From Asaia sp003994335 (GTDB lineage Bacteria > Pseudomonadota > Alphaproteobacteria > Acetobacterales > Acetobacteraceae), in NCBI RefSeq assembly GCF_037151175.1, contig NZ_JBBCOR010000002.1, positions 368,598-432,597 of the forward strand: DNA of 64,000 bases, written 5' to 3'. The position numbers and the translations under genes were made by a program. The notes below the pieces were generated by a model. The model was not told the DNA's origin. It saw only the letters and a list, made by a program, of their open reading frames with translations, and searched no databases. Of this stretch, positions 35,648 to 46,109 are shown piece after piece (positions within the stretch are counted from its first letter, which is position 1; each line of letters opens with the position of its first letter).

Positions 35648-35733
35648 TATCCCATTGAAATTGATAGGTTTTTTGGCTCTCAACGCGTCAAACCGGGAGT
35701 TTCCCGGAATTCTTCCCAGAATGGGAAATTTTG

Positions 35734-37212
35734 ATGCTGCGTCTGATAGGGTCCCGCTACCATTTTCGCAGGGCCGTGCCAAAGGATATCCAGCCTCTCA
35801 TGGGGCGGTCCGAGATCTCCCTTTCGCTTGATACTTCGGCTAAACTCGAGGCTCGCAGACGGGCGGCGCAGCTATATGACCGAACCGGACAGTTCTTCGA
35901 CAAGGTGCGCGCCATGAGTGACTCGAAAGACCGACCGCCCACACCGGACGAGATCATCACTTTTTATGAGAGCTTCGTTCGCGATACCGAGTCTGCCCAT
36001 GCCATCGAAATGCGCCTGCTCGAGCTCAAGCATGAGAGGGAGATGACAGAGGTTCAGGTACGCTTCCTCGAGTTCAACAACCTCGTGACGCATTTTCTCT
36101 CTATCATCGGCCCCTATCTTGCCAAGGATACCGAGCGGCTCGAAACGATGCGGAAAATCGTGAAGAAGGATCTGCCTGAAGCGCGTGCGGAGGCCGCCAA
36201 TCTGGCCGCTCAGGTCAATCTCCTTAAAAGCATCGTCGTCGACATCGGAACGGCAAGTAAGAGCGAATCTATCGCCCCAGTGCCGCTGACTGCTGAACCA
36301 GACCCGCGCGGAACAACCACACCAAAGAAAAAGCTGGCAAGCTCCGGCTCCCGCTCAAAGCTTCTGACGGTCAGCATGGCTGCGGAGCGTTTTATTTACC
36401 CGGATACCAATCGCTCAGAGGATACGAAACGCGGCACGCGCAAAGCGCTTAACCTGTTCATCGATGCCTTCGGCGACATGGAGGTCGAACGGATTACCGG
36501 CGAGACCGCTGGCGAGTTCCGTGATCTCCTCTTCCGTCTTCCCTCCACCCACGGCAAGGAGCGCAACGGTCGTTCGATCCGTGACGAGGTCGCGCGCGCT
36601 GAAACCGAGAAGCTCGAGACCATCAGCGCCAAGACGGTCAAGAACCACTTCTCTCGTCTCTCCGCTCTTTGGGCGCTCCTGTTGCAGCGTGATCTGGTGT
36701 CACGCAATGTCTGGGCGGGCTGGGACTACCATGTCACGAAGAAGGTCGAACGACGCTGCTTCAGCGATGCTGAGCTGGCGCAGCTCAGTACAACACCATG
36801 GTCGAGCCGCACGCCCTCTGCACGCCCTGCAGCCGCGATCATCAATATTGCTGCCTACACAGGTATGAGACTCGGTGAGATCTGCAACCTGCGAGGCGCC
36901 GACATTGGGAATATTGAGGGTGTCGCATGCTTCCAGATCCGCCCGAATGTCGAGACTGGATTTTCCCCGAAGACACAGACTGGCACACGCATTGTACCAA
37001 TCCACCCTGAGCTGACTGCAAAGGGTATTCTGCCTTTCATGAAGCCTGATCAGGTCTGGCTGATGCCGGATCTGGTCGTCACTAAGAAGGGCGTCCGCTC
37101 AGCGAGCTTCTCTCAGGCCTTCGCGCGTCTCAGAAGGAGAGCCGGACTTCCTAGGGAAGTCTGTTTCCACAGCTTCCGGAACACAGTCTCGACTAGGCTC
37201 AGGATCCATTGA
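35734..37212 (+). pseudogene. Tyrosine integrase of island 2, C-terminally truncated
   Basis: Same family as the integrase at 20.2 kb. The N-terminus MLRLIGSRYHFRRAVPKD corresponds to it in position. Catalytic Arg is present in AYTGMRLGEICNLR and HxxR in HSFRNTVSTRLR, but the chain stops 5 residues later, so the last part with the H/W motif and the nucleophile Tyr is gone. A 13-G tract and a decayed IS element follow at once, and the lost tail is not found after the IS. Island 2 therefore cannot excise with its own integrase. Confidence 0.85.
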
Positions 37213-37215
37213 TTT

Positions 37216-37228
37216 GGGGGGGGGGGGG
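37216..37228. repeat. Run of 13 G
   Basis: A homopolymer of 13 G between GATTT and TAAATC, which are nearly complementary to each other. It lies at the junction between the truncated integrase and the IS element. Its length may be uncertain because such runs are hard to sequence. Confidence 0.9.
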
Positions 37229-37240
37229 TAAATCAGATTC

Positions 37241-38030
37241 AGGCTCCCTGAGGAGACTGAAGATGAGCGACCTGTTTTGGCTGACGGACGAGCAAATGGC
37301 GCGTTTGGAGCCGGTTTTCCCAAGGAGCCATGGCAGACCGCGTGTTGAAGACCGGCGTGTATTGAGAGGGATCATCTTCGTGAACCGCAACGGGCTGCGC
37401 TGGCGGGATGCTCCGCGAGAGTATGGCTCGCACAAAACGCTCTGCAATCGTTGGAAACGTTGGGGCGCCATGGGGATCTTTGCCCGGATGATGGATGGTC
37501 TGGCGGTCGGCAGATTGGATCACCAGACGATCATGATGGACGCGACTTACCTGAAGGCGCACCGCACGGCTTCCAGCCTACGGATAAAAAAGGGGGGCCA
37601 AGCCGCCTGATCGGGCGGACCAAAGGCGGCATGAACATGAAACTGCTCGCGGTGACAGACAGGAATGGCCGCCCGATCAGGTTCTTCCTGACGGTAGGCC
37701 AGACCAGCGATTACACCGGGGCTGCCGCCCTGTTGGACGATCTGCCCGCTGCAAAGTGGCTCCCGGCTGATCGCGGTTATGATGCCGACTGATTCAGGGA
37801 CGAGCTGGAGGAAAAGGGGATCAGACCCTGCATTCCAGGCCGGAGATCCCGCACGACGCCAGTGAGCTACGACAAACGCAAAACCGGCGCCGCAATCGTA
37901 TCGAGATCATGTTCGGCCGGCTCAAGGACCGGAGGCGCGTCGCCACACGCTACGACAGATGCCCGACCGTCTTCTTCTCAGCCATCTGCCTCGCCGCTAC
38001 CTTCATGTTGTGGCTATGAGTCCTTAGCCT
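37241..38030 (+). mobile_element. Decayed IS5-family element (IS427-like)
   Basis: About 790 bases. Short related ends are seen: AGGCTCC on the left and, in reverse, AGGCTAAGG on the right, close to the transposase start and stop as usual for this group. Exact borders and target duplication are uncertain. The transposase is broken, so the copy cannot move by itself. Confidence 0.75.
37263..38019 (+). pseudogene. IS5-family transposase, broken
   Basis: ORF A (37,263-37,610) encodes MSDLFWLTDEQMARLEPVF, then GLRWRDAPREYG and the first catalytic Asp in MMDATYLKAHRT. The A6G6 run near 37,587 is the expected frameshift site into ORF B (GGMNMKLLAVTDRNGRPI, LPADRGYDAD). ORF B then stops at TGA 37,790-37,792 where relatives have Trp, and a second frame change is needed to read RRNRIEIMFGRLKD with the catalytic Glu. 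Both lesions make the transposase inactive. Confidence 0.82.
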
Positions 38031-38280
38031 AATGGGCCTCATACAATGTTAGGCTGCAACCGAGCTCCTAAAACATGCCACCGATAATCGGGGTACATGT
38101 TCCAATCAATCCCTATAACCCGCGTAACGGCAGCATTCAGATGATATTGCCGAGATCTATTTCCATCACTCCGAATAAGTAGCGCTTTCTCTATTAAACG
38201 TATCCGGAAGCCCGTCCAGCTTGCTGTGGCATTTACATAAAAAATTAGGGGCAGGCCTCCAATAACTGCCTCAAAAACTC

Positions 38281-40854
38281 TTAAAGCGTGAGATTGACCC
38301 TTCCATAGTAGTACCCGCCGGTCATCGGCACTTGGGAGGAGAACGTATCATAAGGATTGCCACCCAGCTGATTGAGCTCCGCAGGCAGTTTTCTGGGACG
38401 AATATTGAAGATATTATTGGCACCGACCGCAATGTGCCAGCGTGGTGAAATCCGGTAACCGACTTCAAGGTCGGTGAGCCAGCGCGGCGTATTCTTGAAT
38501 TGGGCGAAGCATGTGCTGGATTGCTGTAACTGCTTGCCGTCAATCGGGCAGATCGCAGCGGTTGGGGTCCAGTCCTGATACGTCATCATACCGACAGTCT
38601 CACCGTACCGGGTCTGCCTCAAATTCACGTCCCAGTCCCCCAGGGTCCAATAGGCATTCAGGATGATCTTGCTGCGTGGAAAACCAGTCGTGAGATAGGC
38701 AATATTTTGAGCATTCAGGAGGGGTGAGCCGCTCGATGACATTCCGTTATGCGTGAGCCGTGTTCTGTTGAGGTCGAGCGCCATAGACAGTGTGACATTG
38801 CCGTATCGGTGCATGCGCAGCATGTAGTCTGCCTTGATATCCAACCCCTGTGTCCGGGTGCTGGCCCCGTTGGTAAAGTAGTAGGTCTGGACTGCATTTT
38901 CGGAAAGTTGGGTCAGGGCAGGCAATGAAACGCCAAGGCTGGACAAAGCCGCGATCGCCGTCGGTCCTGTCACATTCCCGCCCTGAACGACGCGATCACG
39001 GATATTGATCTGATACACGTCAGTTTCGATATGAAACCCGTCGATCGGCTCCAGTACAATGCCTCCACTCGCACTGGTCGAACGCTCTGGCTTCAGCGGC
39101 GACGCCCCTGTGGCTCGTGCAGCTTCCGAAGAGACAGGCAGCAAGCCAAGCACCGAGGTCGGACCGACATTGATCGCACTATAGTGCTGCTCCGCCATTG
39201 TGGGCGCCCGGAAGCCGTTGCTGATCGTCGCGCGTACTCCAATACGGCGCGTGAAATCATACCGTGTCGATACCTTGCCATTCTCGGTATTGCCGACATC
39301 GGTGTAATGCTCGAACCGGCCGGCGAAATCGAGATCCCAGTTCTTCAGAGGATGGAAATCCCCGTCCAGATAACCTGCCCATATGTCACGGTCCCATTTC
39401 CCGGCATCCTGTGGAGTCAAGCCGGCCAGCGCGGATGTGCCCCCGTATTCGTAGGAAGCCGGCTCTCCAGCGAGAATGGTATATTGCTCAAGACGATGCT
39501 CGCCACCGAAAGCCACAGTCACAGGCACGGCATTCGCGATACGGAAATTACGCCTGAAATCCAGGTTGTTCGTCCATTGCGCCATACGAAAATTCGAAGC
39601 CCGCACCGTCGTAGGCGTGTATCCTGTCGCCGCATACATATTGGGGTTGGTCGTGTTCTGTACCGTGATCTTGTCGAGATCCTCACCCCAGGTCGTGCTC
39701 AGATCCCAGTCAAACCCGAAGACATGGCCACCCTTCAGTCCCAGCGTAGCCGCGTAATCATTCTCATCAATGGTCTCAAGAGGGGAGTACCCGTAGGGGA
39801 ACACGACCGGATTGCTCGCGCTGGTACCAGACGGCACGCGATAATTTTCATAGGCCTCGGCATGACGATGCGCGTAGGTAACCTGTCCGTAAAAAGACAG
39901 ATCTTCGGTAATATCCTTGCCAAAATTGATCCCGAGATTTTCGCGTGTCTCCTCGGGTGTACTCATGATCTTGTTCGAATTTTTCGGCACTTTGACCGAG
40001 CCGGTATAGAGCTCATTTGCAGCGCCCGCCGGCACGTAGCCAGCAAGGCGGTTATCAACGGTATTCGTTACGAAATGATCGGTGTGGTAAATCTGCGCGC
40101 CGATATGCAGGAACCCATCCTTGCCCAGCTTCGTCCCGCCATCGGCATTCAGCTGATATTGCCAACCGTCACCATTATAGGCATTCGCGCCCGTCTGTGC
40201 GCTCATGGAGGCGCCGTGGTCCTGCTTCTTGGTAATGATATTCACGACACCCGCAATGGCGTCCGACCCGTACATCGCCGCCGCGCCGTCCTCGAGAATC
40301 TCGATATGATCGATCATGTTCGAAGGAAGCATGTTCAGATCGACAGGCGTCGCACCGAAGTTCGGACCGGCATCGGCATTGATATTGGCGGTGGTGTGAC
40401 GACGCTTGCCATCGACCAGCACCAGAACCTCGTTCGGGTTGAGACCACGCATACGGATAAACGATGTCAATGCCCCAGCATCATTGCCCATCGTGCTGAT
40501 ATTGATAGACGGATAGGTGCGCGTCAGTGCGTCAGCAAGATTGAGCATCCCCGAACGACGCAGCGTCGCCGAAGATAGAACGGTAATAGGGCTTGTGCTT
40601 TGTCGCGCCTTGCGATTTGTGGAATGCGTGCCGGTTACGATCAGCGCTTCCTCACCGCCACTGACTGGCTTGCGGATCTGAGCGGCTTTCCTTGCCTTTG
40701 CACCATGACCGTTCTTGCTCGTTGCATGAGACGGTTCCTTACGCACCTCCTTGCCGGATGCCTTCACCTCCGGGGAAGATTGTGCCTGAGCCAGATTGCC
40801 CCACAGGCCAACCGACAGGATCGTTGAGTATAGCGCAAGCTTTCTGATCTTCAT
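38281..40854 (-). CDS. TonB-dependent outer-membrane receptor
   Basis: About 857 residues with a signal peptide ending LAQAQS. The plug domain has EALIVTGTHSTNRKARQSTSP, IRMRGLNPNEVLVLVDGKR and ILEDGAAAMYGSDAIAGVVN. A 22-strand barrel follows, ending with a C-terminal aromatic-rich strand (GRVNLTL). ATG 40854 is chosen because GGAG lies 8 bases upstream; ATG 40866 is also in frame. It is the last gene of the minus-strand catabolic block and probably brings the island's substrate across the outer membrane; a siderophore role is the alternative. Confidence 0.9.
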   Translation of the reverse strand: MKIRKLALYSTILSVGLWGNLAQAQSSPEVKASGKEVRKEPSHATSKNGHGAKARKAAQIRKPVSGGEEALIVTGTHSTNRKARQSTSPITVLSSATLRRSGMLNLADALTRTYPSINISTMGNDAGALTSFIRMRGLNPNEVLVLVDGKRRHTTANINADAGPNFGATPVDLNMLPSNMIDHIEILEDGAAAMYGSDAIAGVVNIITKKQDHGASMSAQTGANAYNGDGWQYQLNADGGTKLGKDGFLHIGAQIYHTDHFVTNTVDNRLAGYVPAGAANELYTGSVKVPKNSNKIMSTPEETRENLGINFGKDITEDLSFYGQVTYAHRHAEAYENYRVPSGTSASNPVVFPYGYSPLETIDENDYAATLGLKGGHVFGFDWDLSTTWGEDLDKITVQNTTNPNMYAATGYTPTTVRASNFRMAQWTNNLDFRRNFRIANAVPVTVAFGGEHRLEQYTILAGEPASYEYGGTSALAGLTPQDAGKWDRDIWAGYLDGDFHPLKNWDLDFAGRFEHYTDVGNTENGKVSTRYDFTRRIGVRATISNGFRAPTMAEQHYSAINVGPTSVLGLLPVSSEAARATGASPLKPERSTSASGGIVLEPIDGFHIETDVYQINIRDRVVQGGNVTGPTAIAALSSLGVSLPALTQLSENAVQTYYFTNGASTRTQGLDIKADYMLRMHRYGNVTLSMALDLNRTRLTHNGMSSSGSPLLNAQNIAYLTTGFPRSKIILNAYWTLGDWDVNLRQTRYGETVGMMTYQDWTPTAAICPIDGKQLQQSSTCFAQFKNTPRWLTDLEVGYRISPRWHIAVGANNIFNIRPRKLPAELNQLGGNPYDTFSSQVPMTGGYYYGRVNLTL

Positions 40855-40966
40855 GGTCGGCTCCATATCCCGCAGATGCGCGGCCTATTATCGGTTTCCA
40901 GGAATACGGGGGCTGTGCCCCAAATCGGCGCGCGCCCAGGGGCGCGTTTGAAAGCGAGGAAAAGTC

Positions 40967-42217
40967 TCACTGAAGGAGACGCGACAGCGCCAACGCGACG
41001 ACCTCTGTGGCGCGGCGCAAGTCATCAAGAACCACGTGCTCATTGGCGCGGTGACCATTGGCCTCACGCGGATCTCTCGGGCCAGCGCCATACAAGACAG
41101 TGGGAATGCCGGCTTTGGCGTAGAGGCGGGCATCCGTAAAAAGAGGCATGCCGGACGCCGGTATCAGTTCACCCAGAACACTCTGACCGGCGTCCTGAAG
41201 CGCCTCAACGAGAGGGGTCTGGCCAGCAGACGGCACGAGTGGATCTGCCAGAAGATGGCGCTCGATCTGGCAGGGGACTCCGCCTGCGGTGTCCAGGATC
41301 AGTGTCCTGAGATCGGCTTCGACCAGGGCGGGATCTTCATCCGGGAGGATACGTCGCTCAAGACGAAACTGCGCCATTTCAGGCACGATATTGGCTGCGA
41401 CCCCGCCAGAGATGACGCCAATTACCAGAGTGGGCGTATCTATTTTTTCGACAGCGGAACGAATGTTGGAAAGTCCGTCTCGATATTGATAAAGGGCCTG
41501 CATGATCCGGGTGCATGCTTCGATCGCATCCTGACCGGTTTCAGGCCAGGCCGAATGGGCTGCCACGCCAGCGAGCCTTACATCAAGCTGCAAGCTGCCA
41601 TTATGAGCAATCATCACATCGTAGGTGAAGCCTGCGCTGATAACATAGTCGGGGCGGGTTATTCCCTGATCGAGCAGCCATCCTGGGCCAAGATGACCAC
41701 CGGTCTCCTCGTCATAGGTAAGGTGAACCTCGACCTGCCCGTTGAGGCCATTCCCGCGTTCAGCAAGGGCTCTCAATGCAAAGATGTAGGTGGAGAAATC
41801 GGATTTTGATACCGCAGCGCCCCGGCCGAACAGGCGCCCTTCGATAATCGTGCCACCATAGGGATCACACGTCCAGCCGCCACCCGGCGGCACGACATCG
41901 CCATGGGCATTCAAGGCTAAAACCGGACCTTTACCATCACCAAACATCCGGCGGATGACGAGGTTGGTCACGCTCAGCATCCCGTGCTGGCGCACAACTG
42001 CCTCAGGGACCGGATGACGCTCCACCTCGAAGCCCATGGTCTCAAGCAGGATAGCCGTATGGGCCGCATGCGGGGCGCAGTCGCCTGCCGGATTGTCGGA
42101 AGCAACACGAACCAGCTCCTGCAGGAACGGAACCTGCTCCCGCTCAAAATTCCGCTCGATGACACTGATCAGTTCAGCAGACAAATCCTGCCTGTCATTT
42201 TGGGCCAGTTTGCGCAC
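40967..42217 (-). CDS. M20-family amidohydrolase (ArgE/DapE/carbamoylase-like)
   Basis: A metallohydrolase of about 416 residues that removes acyl or carbamoyl groups from amino acids. Metal ligands are seen in LNAHGDVVPPGGG, GRGAAVSKSD and TYDEETGGH. The frame is open upstream to 42,343, but a palindromic operator lies there; GTG 42217 has GGGGAG 5 bases upstream and gives a normal N-terminus (RKLAQNDRQDL). The SKSD stretch replaces the usual DMKGG. With the hydantoinase-like gene at 56.3 kb it may act on ring-opened N-substituted amino acids. Confidence 0.85.
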   Translation of the reverse strand: MRKLAQNDRQDLSAELISVIERNFEREQVPFLQELVRVASDNPAGDCAPHAAHTAILLETMGFEVERHPVPEAVVRQHGMLSVTNLVIRRMFGDGKGPVLALNAHGDVVPPGGGWTCDPYGGTIIEGRLFGRGAAVSKSDFSTYIFALRALAERGNGLNGQVEVHLTYDEETGGHLGPGWLLDQGITRPDYVISAGFTYDVMIAHNGSLQLDVRLAGVAAHSAWPETGQDAIEACTRIMQALYQYRDGLSNIRSAVEKIDTPTLVIGVISGGVAANIVPEMAQFRLERRILPDEDPALVEADLRTLILDTAGGVPCQIERHLLADPLVPSAGQTPLVEALQDAGQSVLGELIPASGMPLFTDARLYAKAGIPTVLYGAGPRDPREANGHRANEHVVLDDLRRATEVVALALSRLLQ

Positions 42218-42250
42218 CGCAGCTCCCCTCGACCTCTTGTCCTCATTTGA

Positions 42251-42269
42251 TATTCGATTTGTATACAAT
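42251..42269. promoter_or_regulatory. Candidate GntR operator, copy 1
   Basis: TATTCGATTTGTATACAAT, with the palindrome core TTGTATACAA, 34 bases before the M20 gene start. It matches copy 2 at 51,721-51,739 at 16 of 19 positions. The cluster encodes one GntR-type regulator, the likely ligand. Confidence 0.6.
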
Positions 42270-42429
42270 GAGAGTTCGATGAGGAAGCGAAATATTACGA
42301 TTCCGTGTATTTTTCTGTGAAACGGGGTCCATCCAGCAATCATGCTAGGGAATGGCGCGCCTCAGGTGAAATGCAGGCACAGGCACAGGTCACGCCTGGA
42401 CAAAAGCTCATCTGAAAGGCAGGCGCTGC

Positions 42430-43167
42430 TTACCGGAGCAGCTCGGAAGATGTATGTGTCAGGAACGACCGCGCCCTCACGGAACAGCGACCCGCAAAAA
42501 AGGCCTCGGCGCTGCAATCATCGAGAATCTGGCCGCGATCGACGAAGATAATCCGTGTCGCGACCTGTCGGGCGAAGCCCATTTCATGGGTGACGCACAT
42601 CATCGTCATGCCATCATTCGCGAGCTCCGTCATAACCTGCAACACCTCCTGGACCATCTCCGGATCGAGCGCAGAGGTGGGTTCGTCGAAAAGCAGGATT
42701 TCAGGCTGCATGGCCAAAGCCCGCGCGATGGCGGCGCGCTGCTGCTGTCCGCCGGAAAGGGCGCTGGGGTATTTTCTTGCATGCTCGCCCAGCCCCACGC
42801 GCTTTAGCAGAGACTGCGCGACCATCCTGTTTTCGTCACGCCCACGGTTGAGAACCAGTTTCGGCGCCAGAAGGATATTGTCCTCGATTGTCAAATGCGA
42901 AAAAAGCTCAAAACTCTGGAACACCATTCCAACTTTGCGGCGCAATTCGGTCATGGGTCGTGTTCCGGGTGCGACGACGATACCTGCGGCAGTAATCTGA
43001 CCGGCGTCGAAGTTTTCCATCGCATTGATGCATTTGATGAGTGTCGATTTACCCGAACCCGAGGGGCCACATACAACAACGACTTCGCCTCGGCCGATAA
43101 TTGCCGAGCAAGATTGCAACACAGGGAAATCGCCGTAGGATTTGGAAACCTTGTCCAGCGTGATCAT
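42430..43167 (-). CDS. Polar amino acid ABC importer ATPase (set A)
   Basis: A 245-residue ATPase of the GlnQ/HisP/OccP family. Walker A GPSGSGKST, Q-loop MVFQSFELFSHLT, signature ALSGGQQQR, Walker B ILLFDEPTSALD and H-loop CVTHEMGFA are intact. The ATG overlaps the stop of the fused oxidoreductase (ATGA). It serves the permease at 46.1 kb and binding protein at 46.9 kb. The C-terminus is altered (AEAFFAGRCSVRARSFLTH instead of the usual P.hpRt..FL). Confidence 0.9.
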   Translation of the reverse strand: MITLDKVSKSYGDFPVLQSCSAIIGRGEVVVVCGPSGSGKSTLIKCINAMENFDAGQITAAGIVVAPGTRPMTELRRKVGMVFQSFELFSHLTIEDNILLAPKLVLNRGRDENRMVAQSLLKRVGLGEHARKYPSALSGGQQQRAAIARALAMQPEILLFDEPTSALDPEMVQEVLQVMTELANDGMTMMCVTHEMGFARQVATRIIFVDRGQILDDCSAEAFFAGRCSVRARSFLTHTSSELLR

Positions 43168-46100
43168 GAAATATTGCTCCTGAAACGATCAGGCGAAAAC
43201 GGGGTAAGGTCGAGTCCTGTGTCTTTTCCCAGCACGAGATCGCATGCGGCTTGCCCCATGAGCGGCGCAAGGGTGACGCCATTGGCCGTTACGGCCGAGC
43301 AGAATCCCGGCCTATCGCATTGCACCCCGATAATAGGTGCGCCATCGATATCGATGTTCATCGCCCCCCAGCTTCTGACAACCCGGACGCCGGAAAGAGC
43401 TGGCAGCAGGCGAAGCGCTACCCAGAGATTTCCCTCGAGACTGGCGCGCGAGGGACGAGGATGACCATGTATCGGATCTATCCCGGCACTCCAGCCGCCT
43501 CCAATCAGCAACGATCCGTTTTTCGCCTGCTTGAGTGTCAGATGCCGACTGGCATGCGCGAGAAGCGAGGACACGACAGGCGCCACGGGCTCGGTGACGA
43601 TCATCTGCAGGGGGGCGCCATAGACCGGAAGAGACTGACCAAGCATACCGGCGATATCACCGGCATAGGCTCCGGCTGCATTGATCACTGCCCCGACCGA
43701 CCAGCCCTCGTTATCCATATCGATTTCGAAACCGTTGGAAACCTGCTTCAGACCCCGGACACGCTGGCCCTCCTCAATCGTGACATCGCGCTCCCGGAGC
43801 AGCCGCGCCAGAGCTAGGGTGGCTGCCAGGGGATTGATCTTGCCTTCTTCGAGACAATAGGCTCCGCCCTGAAAACCCTCCCTGAGTTTTGGTTCGATGA
43901 CACGCAATTGCTGGGCGTCCACCATGCTGCACGCAATACCCAGTTGCTGCTCTATCGCGACCTTTCGTCTCAAACGGGCCATATCAGCATCAGTCTCGGC
44001 AATCACCAGACCACCGCAGACACTCAATTCGATATCGCGATCAAATTCGGGCCTGAGGGCCTGCCATAGCGCAATCGAACGCCGTTGCAGATCCAGTGTT
44101 CTCGCCTGCAAGGAAACACCGCCCCCTTCCTCAGCAGGATCGAACGCCATGAGCTGGGCGTGAAGGCTGCCCGCATTTCCCCCTGATGCAAGAGCGCCCA
44201 ATCGTGATTTTTCCAGCACAACCACTTTCTGCCCCGCCTGGGCCAAAGCACGGGCGGCGAACAAGCCAACGAGACCGCCACCGATGACGGCCACATCGGC
44301 GACACGATGGCGGGTCTTGTCGATCGGGCGCGGGGATGGTCTCCCTCGCTGGGTCTCGACACGACGATGCCCCCGCCATTCGGGCTTCTGACGCGCCAAT
44401 GCCCCTATTGGAACAGGTCGAAGCGGTATTTGTGGGGCGGTAAAAGCCTGCACGTCCTCCGGCTGGGGCAGGAACTGCATCAACGTGGCCTGACAGAAAC
44501 GTCCCTGACATCGGCCCATGCCAGCGCGCGTTGCCCGCTTTATCGCGGCAAGATCAGACAGGTGATCGCGCTCGATCCGCTCGATGACCGTTTTGGCTGT
44601 CACACACTCGCAGCGACAAACGATCGTATGTCCGGTGGACCGTGAGAGGACGATATCCGGCTCATAGAGCTTCCAGAGCGTGGATTGGAAGCGCGCAGCC
44701 ACAGCATAACGAAGCCTCGCCAGGGAGCGACGTACAAGTCGGGACGCTATGTCCCTTATCGAGCTTCCCTGATGCGGTGTCAGAAGGCGATCTGCGCAGA
44801 GCACCCCCTGAGCCTGGGCGAGAGTCGCTCCGCCGAAACTCCCTGCCTCGCCAATAATCGAGATATCTTCCTGCTCCGTCCGGCCATCATGACGGCGGCC
44901 GGTCTCAGGATGCGTCCCGAAACGCGTGGAGATCCGCGTCCTGCAGCCCAGAAGTCGCGCGAGTTCACTGGCGGGAAGAAACCCGTCACCAAGTGCACAG
45001 AGACGCGCCTCCACCCATTTTTCACTGCCGTCCTTCCCCCGAATGCAGACACGTTGCAAGGAGCCTTTACCGTCAAATGCCGAAGCAGCGCTCGCCCATA
45101 AAATCGCAACCCCCGCTCGCCGGAGGGCCAAAAGATGCCGTGCCCCGGTCAGGGCCAGACGTGGCGACCATATGAAGGCCAGAACCATCTGGCGCAGTCG
45201 ACGCCAGGGTGGCGGTGCAGCCTCCACCACGCTAATCTGCGTCTCCCCATGCGCCAGATATTCTGCCGCCAGTTGCAGATTGAGCGGACCATTACCCGCA
45301 ATGACGAGCGGCCCCTTTGGCCTTACCTCATAACCACGCCCGAATGTTTGCATGGCCCCGGTGGTCATCACACCAGGCAAGGTCCAGCCGGGGCGCGCTC
45401 TCGGCGCTTCCTGCGCGCCTGTCGCGATAACCAGATGGGAAGGCCGGATGTAAAAGGCCTGGCCTGCCTTTATTGCACCTAGCACCAGGCCATCTGTTTC
45501 ACGTGCAGCGCTCCAGACCATGGTATCGCCCAGATAACGGGCGCCACTATGTACCATTTCCTCAATCAGCATACTTCCGCGCTTCGCTTGAGCGTCGCCC
45601 TGGGCAGCGGCAACAGCGTTTTGCTTGAAATACTGACCGCCCGGAAGATGCCGCTCATCAACAAGGAGAACGTCGCGCCCGCCTCTGGCGAGTTCACGCG
45701 CCACCACCAGTCCGGCTGGGCCGGCCCCGACGATCAGAATATCGCACCCTATCTCTTCAAGCGGCGCTTCATCTGACATCCCGTGATTGTCGGGACGCAT
45801 TGCTTCGGATCGCTGGGGCTCCTGTGACGACACGCCAGGCGCATTCTCGTCAACGGGAAGGGCGAGCGCACGCCTGACATTCATGCCCGGCGCGACCTCG
45901 GTGAGACACCCACGCTGCGGCATACCGCCATCAATCGAAAGCAGGCATTCCTGGCAGGCGCCTATGCCGCAAAAGGCACCGCGCTTCGTGCCGTCGGACG
46001 CCGTACGATGGTCCAGCACACCCGCTGAAAGGAGGGCTGCACTCACTGTCTGACCGCGCTGTGCGGTAATCAGACGGCCCTCGAACGTGAAATCTAGCAT
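43164..46100 (-). CDS. Three-domain fused opine-oxidase-type flavoenzyme
   Basis: A 978-residue chain joining what are normally three subunits. Residues 1-95 are a 2Fe-2S ferredoxin-like domain with Cys44, 49, 52 and 65 (GAFCGIGACQEC). Residues about 118-540 are an OoxA/LhpE-like FAD/NAD disulfide-type domain (ILIVGAGPAGLVVAREL) ending in a BFD-type Fe-S motif (CRCECV and GMGRCQGRFC). Residues about 597-978 are a DAO-fold oxidase (VADVAVIGGGLVGLFAARAL), as in OoxB/LhpB. The order matches the split genes at 51.8-54.7 kb. Expected to oxidise an imino acid or N-alkyl amino acid; substrate unknown. Confidence 0.85.
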   Translation of the reverse strand: MLDFTFEGRLITAQRGQTVSAALLSAGVLDHRTASDGTKRGAFCGIGACQECLLSIDGGMPQRGCLTEVAPGMNVRRALALPVDENAPGVSSQEPQRSEAMRPDNHGMSDEAPLEEIGCDILIVGAGPAGLVVARELARGGRDVLLVDERHLPGGQYFKQNAVAAAQGDAQAKRGSMLIEEMVHSGARYLGDTMVWSAARETDGLVLGAIKAGQAFYIRPSHLVIATGAQEAPRARPGWTLPGVMTTGAMQTFGRGYEVRPKGPLVIAGNGPLNLQLAAEYLAHGETQISVVEAAPPPWRRLRQMVLAFIWSPRLALTGARHLLALRRAGVAILWASAASAFDGKGSLQRVCIRGKDGSEKWVEARLCALGDGFLPASELARLLGCRTRISTRFGTHPETGRRHDGRTEQEDISIIGEAGSFGGATLAQAQGVLCADRLLTPHQGSSIRDIASRLVRRSLARLRYAVAARFQSTLWKLYEPDIVLSRSTGHTIVCRCECVTAKTVIERIERDHLSDLAAIKRATRAGMGRCQGRFCQATLMQFLPQPEDVQAFTAPQIPLRPVPIGALARQKPEWRGHRRVETQRGRPSPRPIDKTRHRVADVAVIGGGLVGLFAARALAQAGQKVVVLEKSRLGALASGGNAGSLHAQLMAFDPAEEGGGVSLQARTLDLQRRSIALWQALRPEFDRDIELSVCGGLVIAETDADMARLRRKVAIEQQLGIACSMVDAQQLRVIEPKLREGFQGGAYCLEEGKINPLAATLALARLLRERDVTIEEGQRVRGLKQVSNGFEIDMDNEGWSVGAVINAAGAYAGDIAGMLGQSLPVYGAPLQMIVTEPVAPVVSSLLAHASRHLTLKQAKNGSLLIGGGWSAGIDPIHGHPRPSRASLEGNLWVALRLLPALSGVRVVRSWGAMNIDIDGAPIIGVQCDRPGFCSAVTANGVTLAPLMGQAACDLVLGKDTGLDLTPFSPDRFRSNIS

Positions 46101-46109
46101 CGCATGCCC

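Noticed and set aside
39031..40578. 515-codon open frame on the plus strand
   Set aside because: It is antisense to the TonB receptor, its product has no recognisable motifs, and it is an effect of the GC-rich codon pattern.
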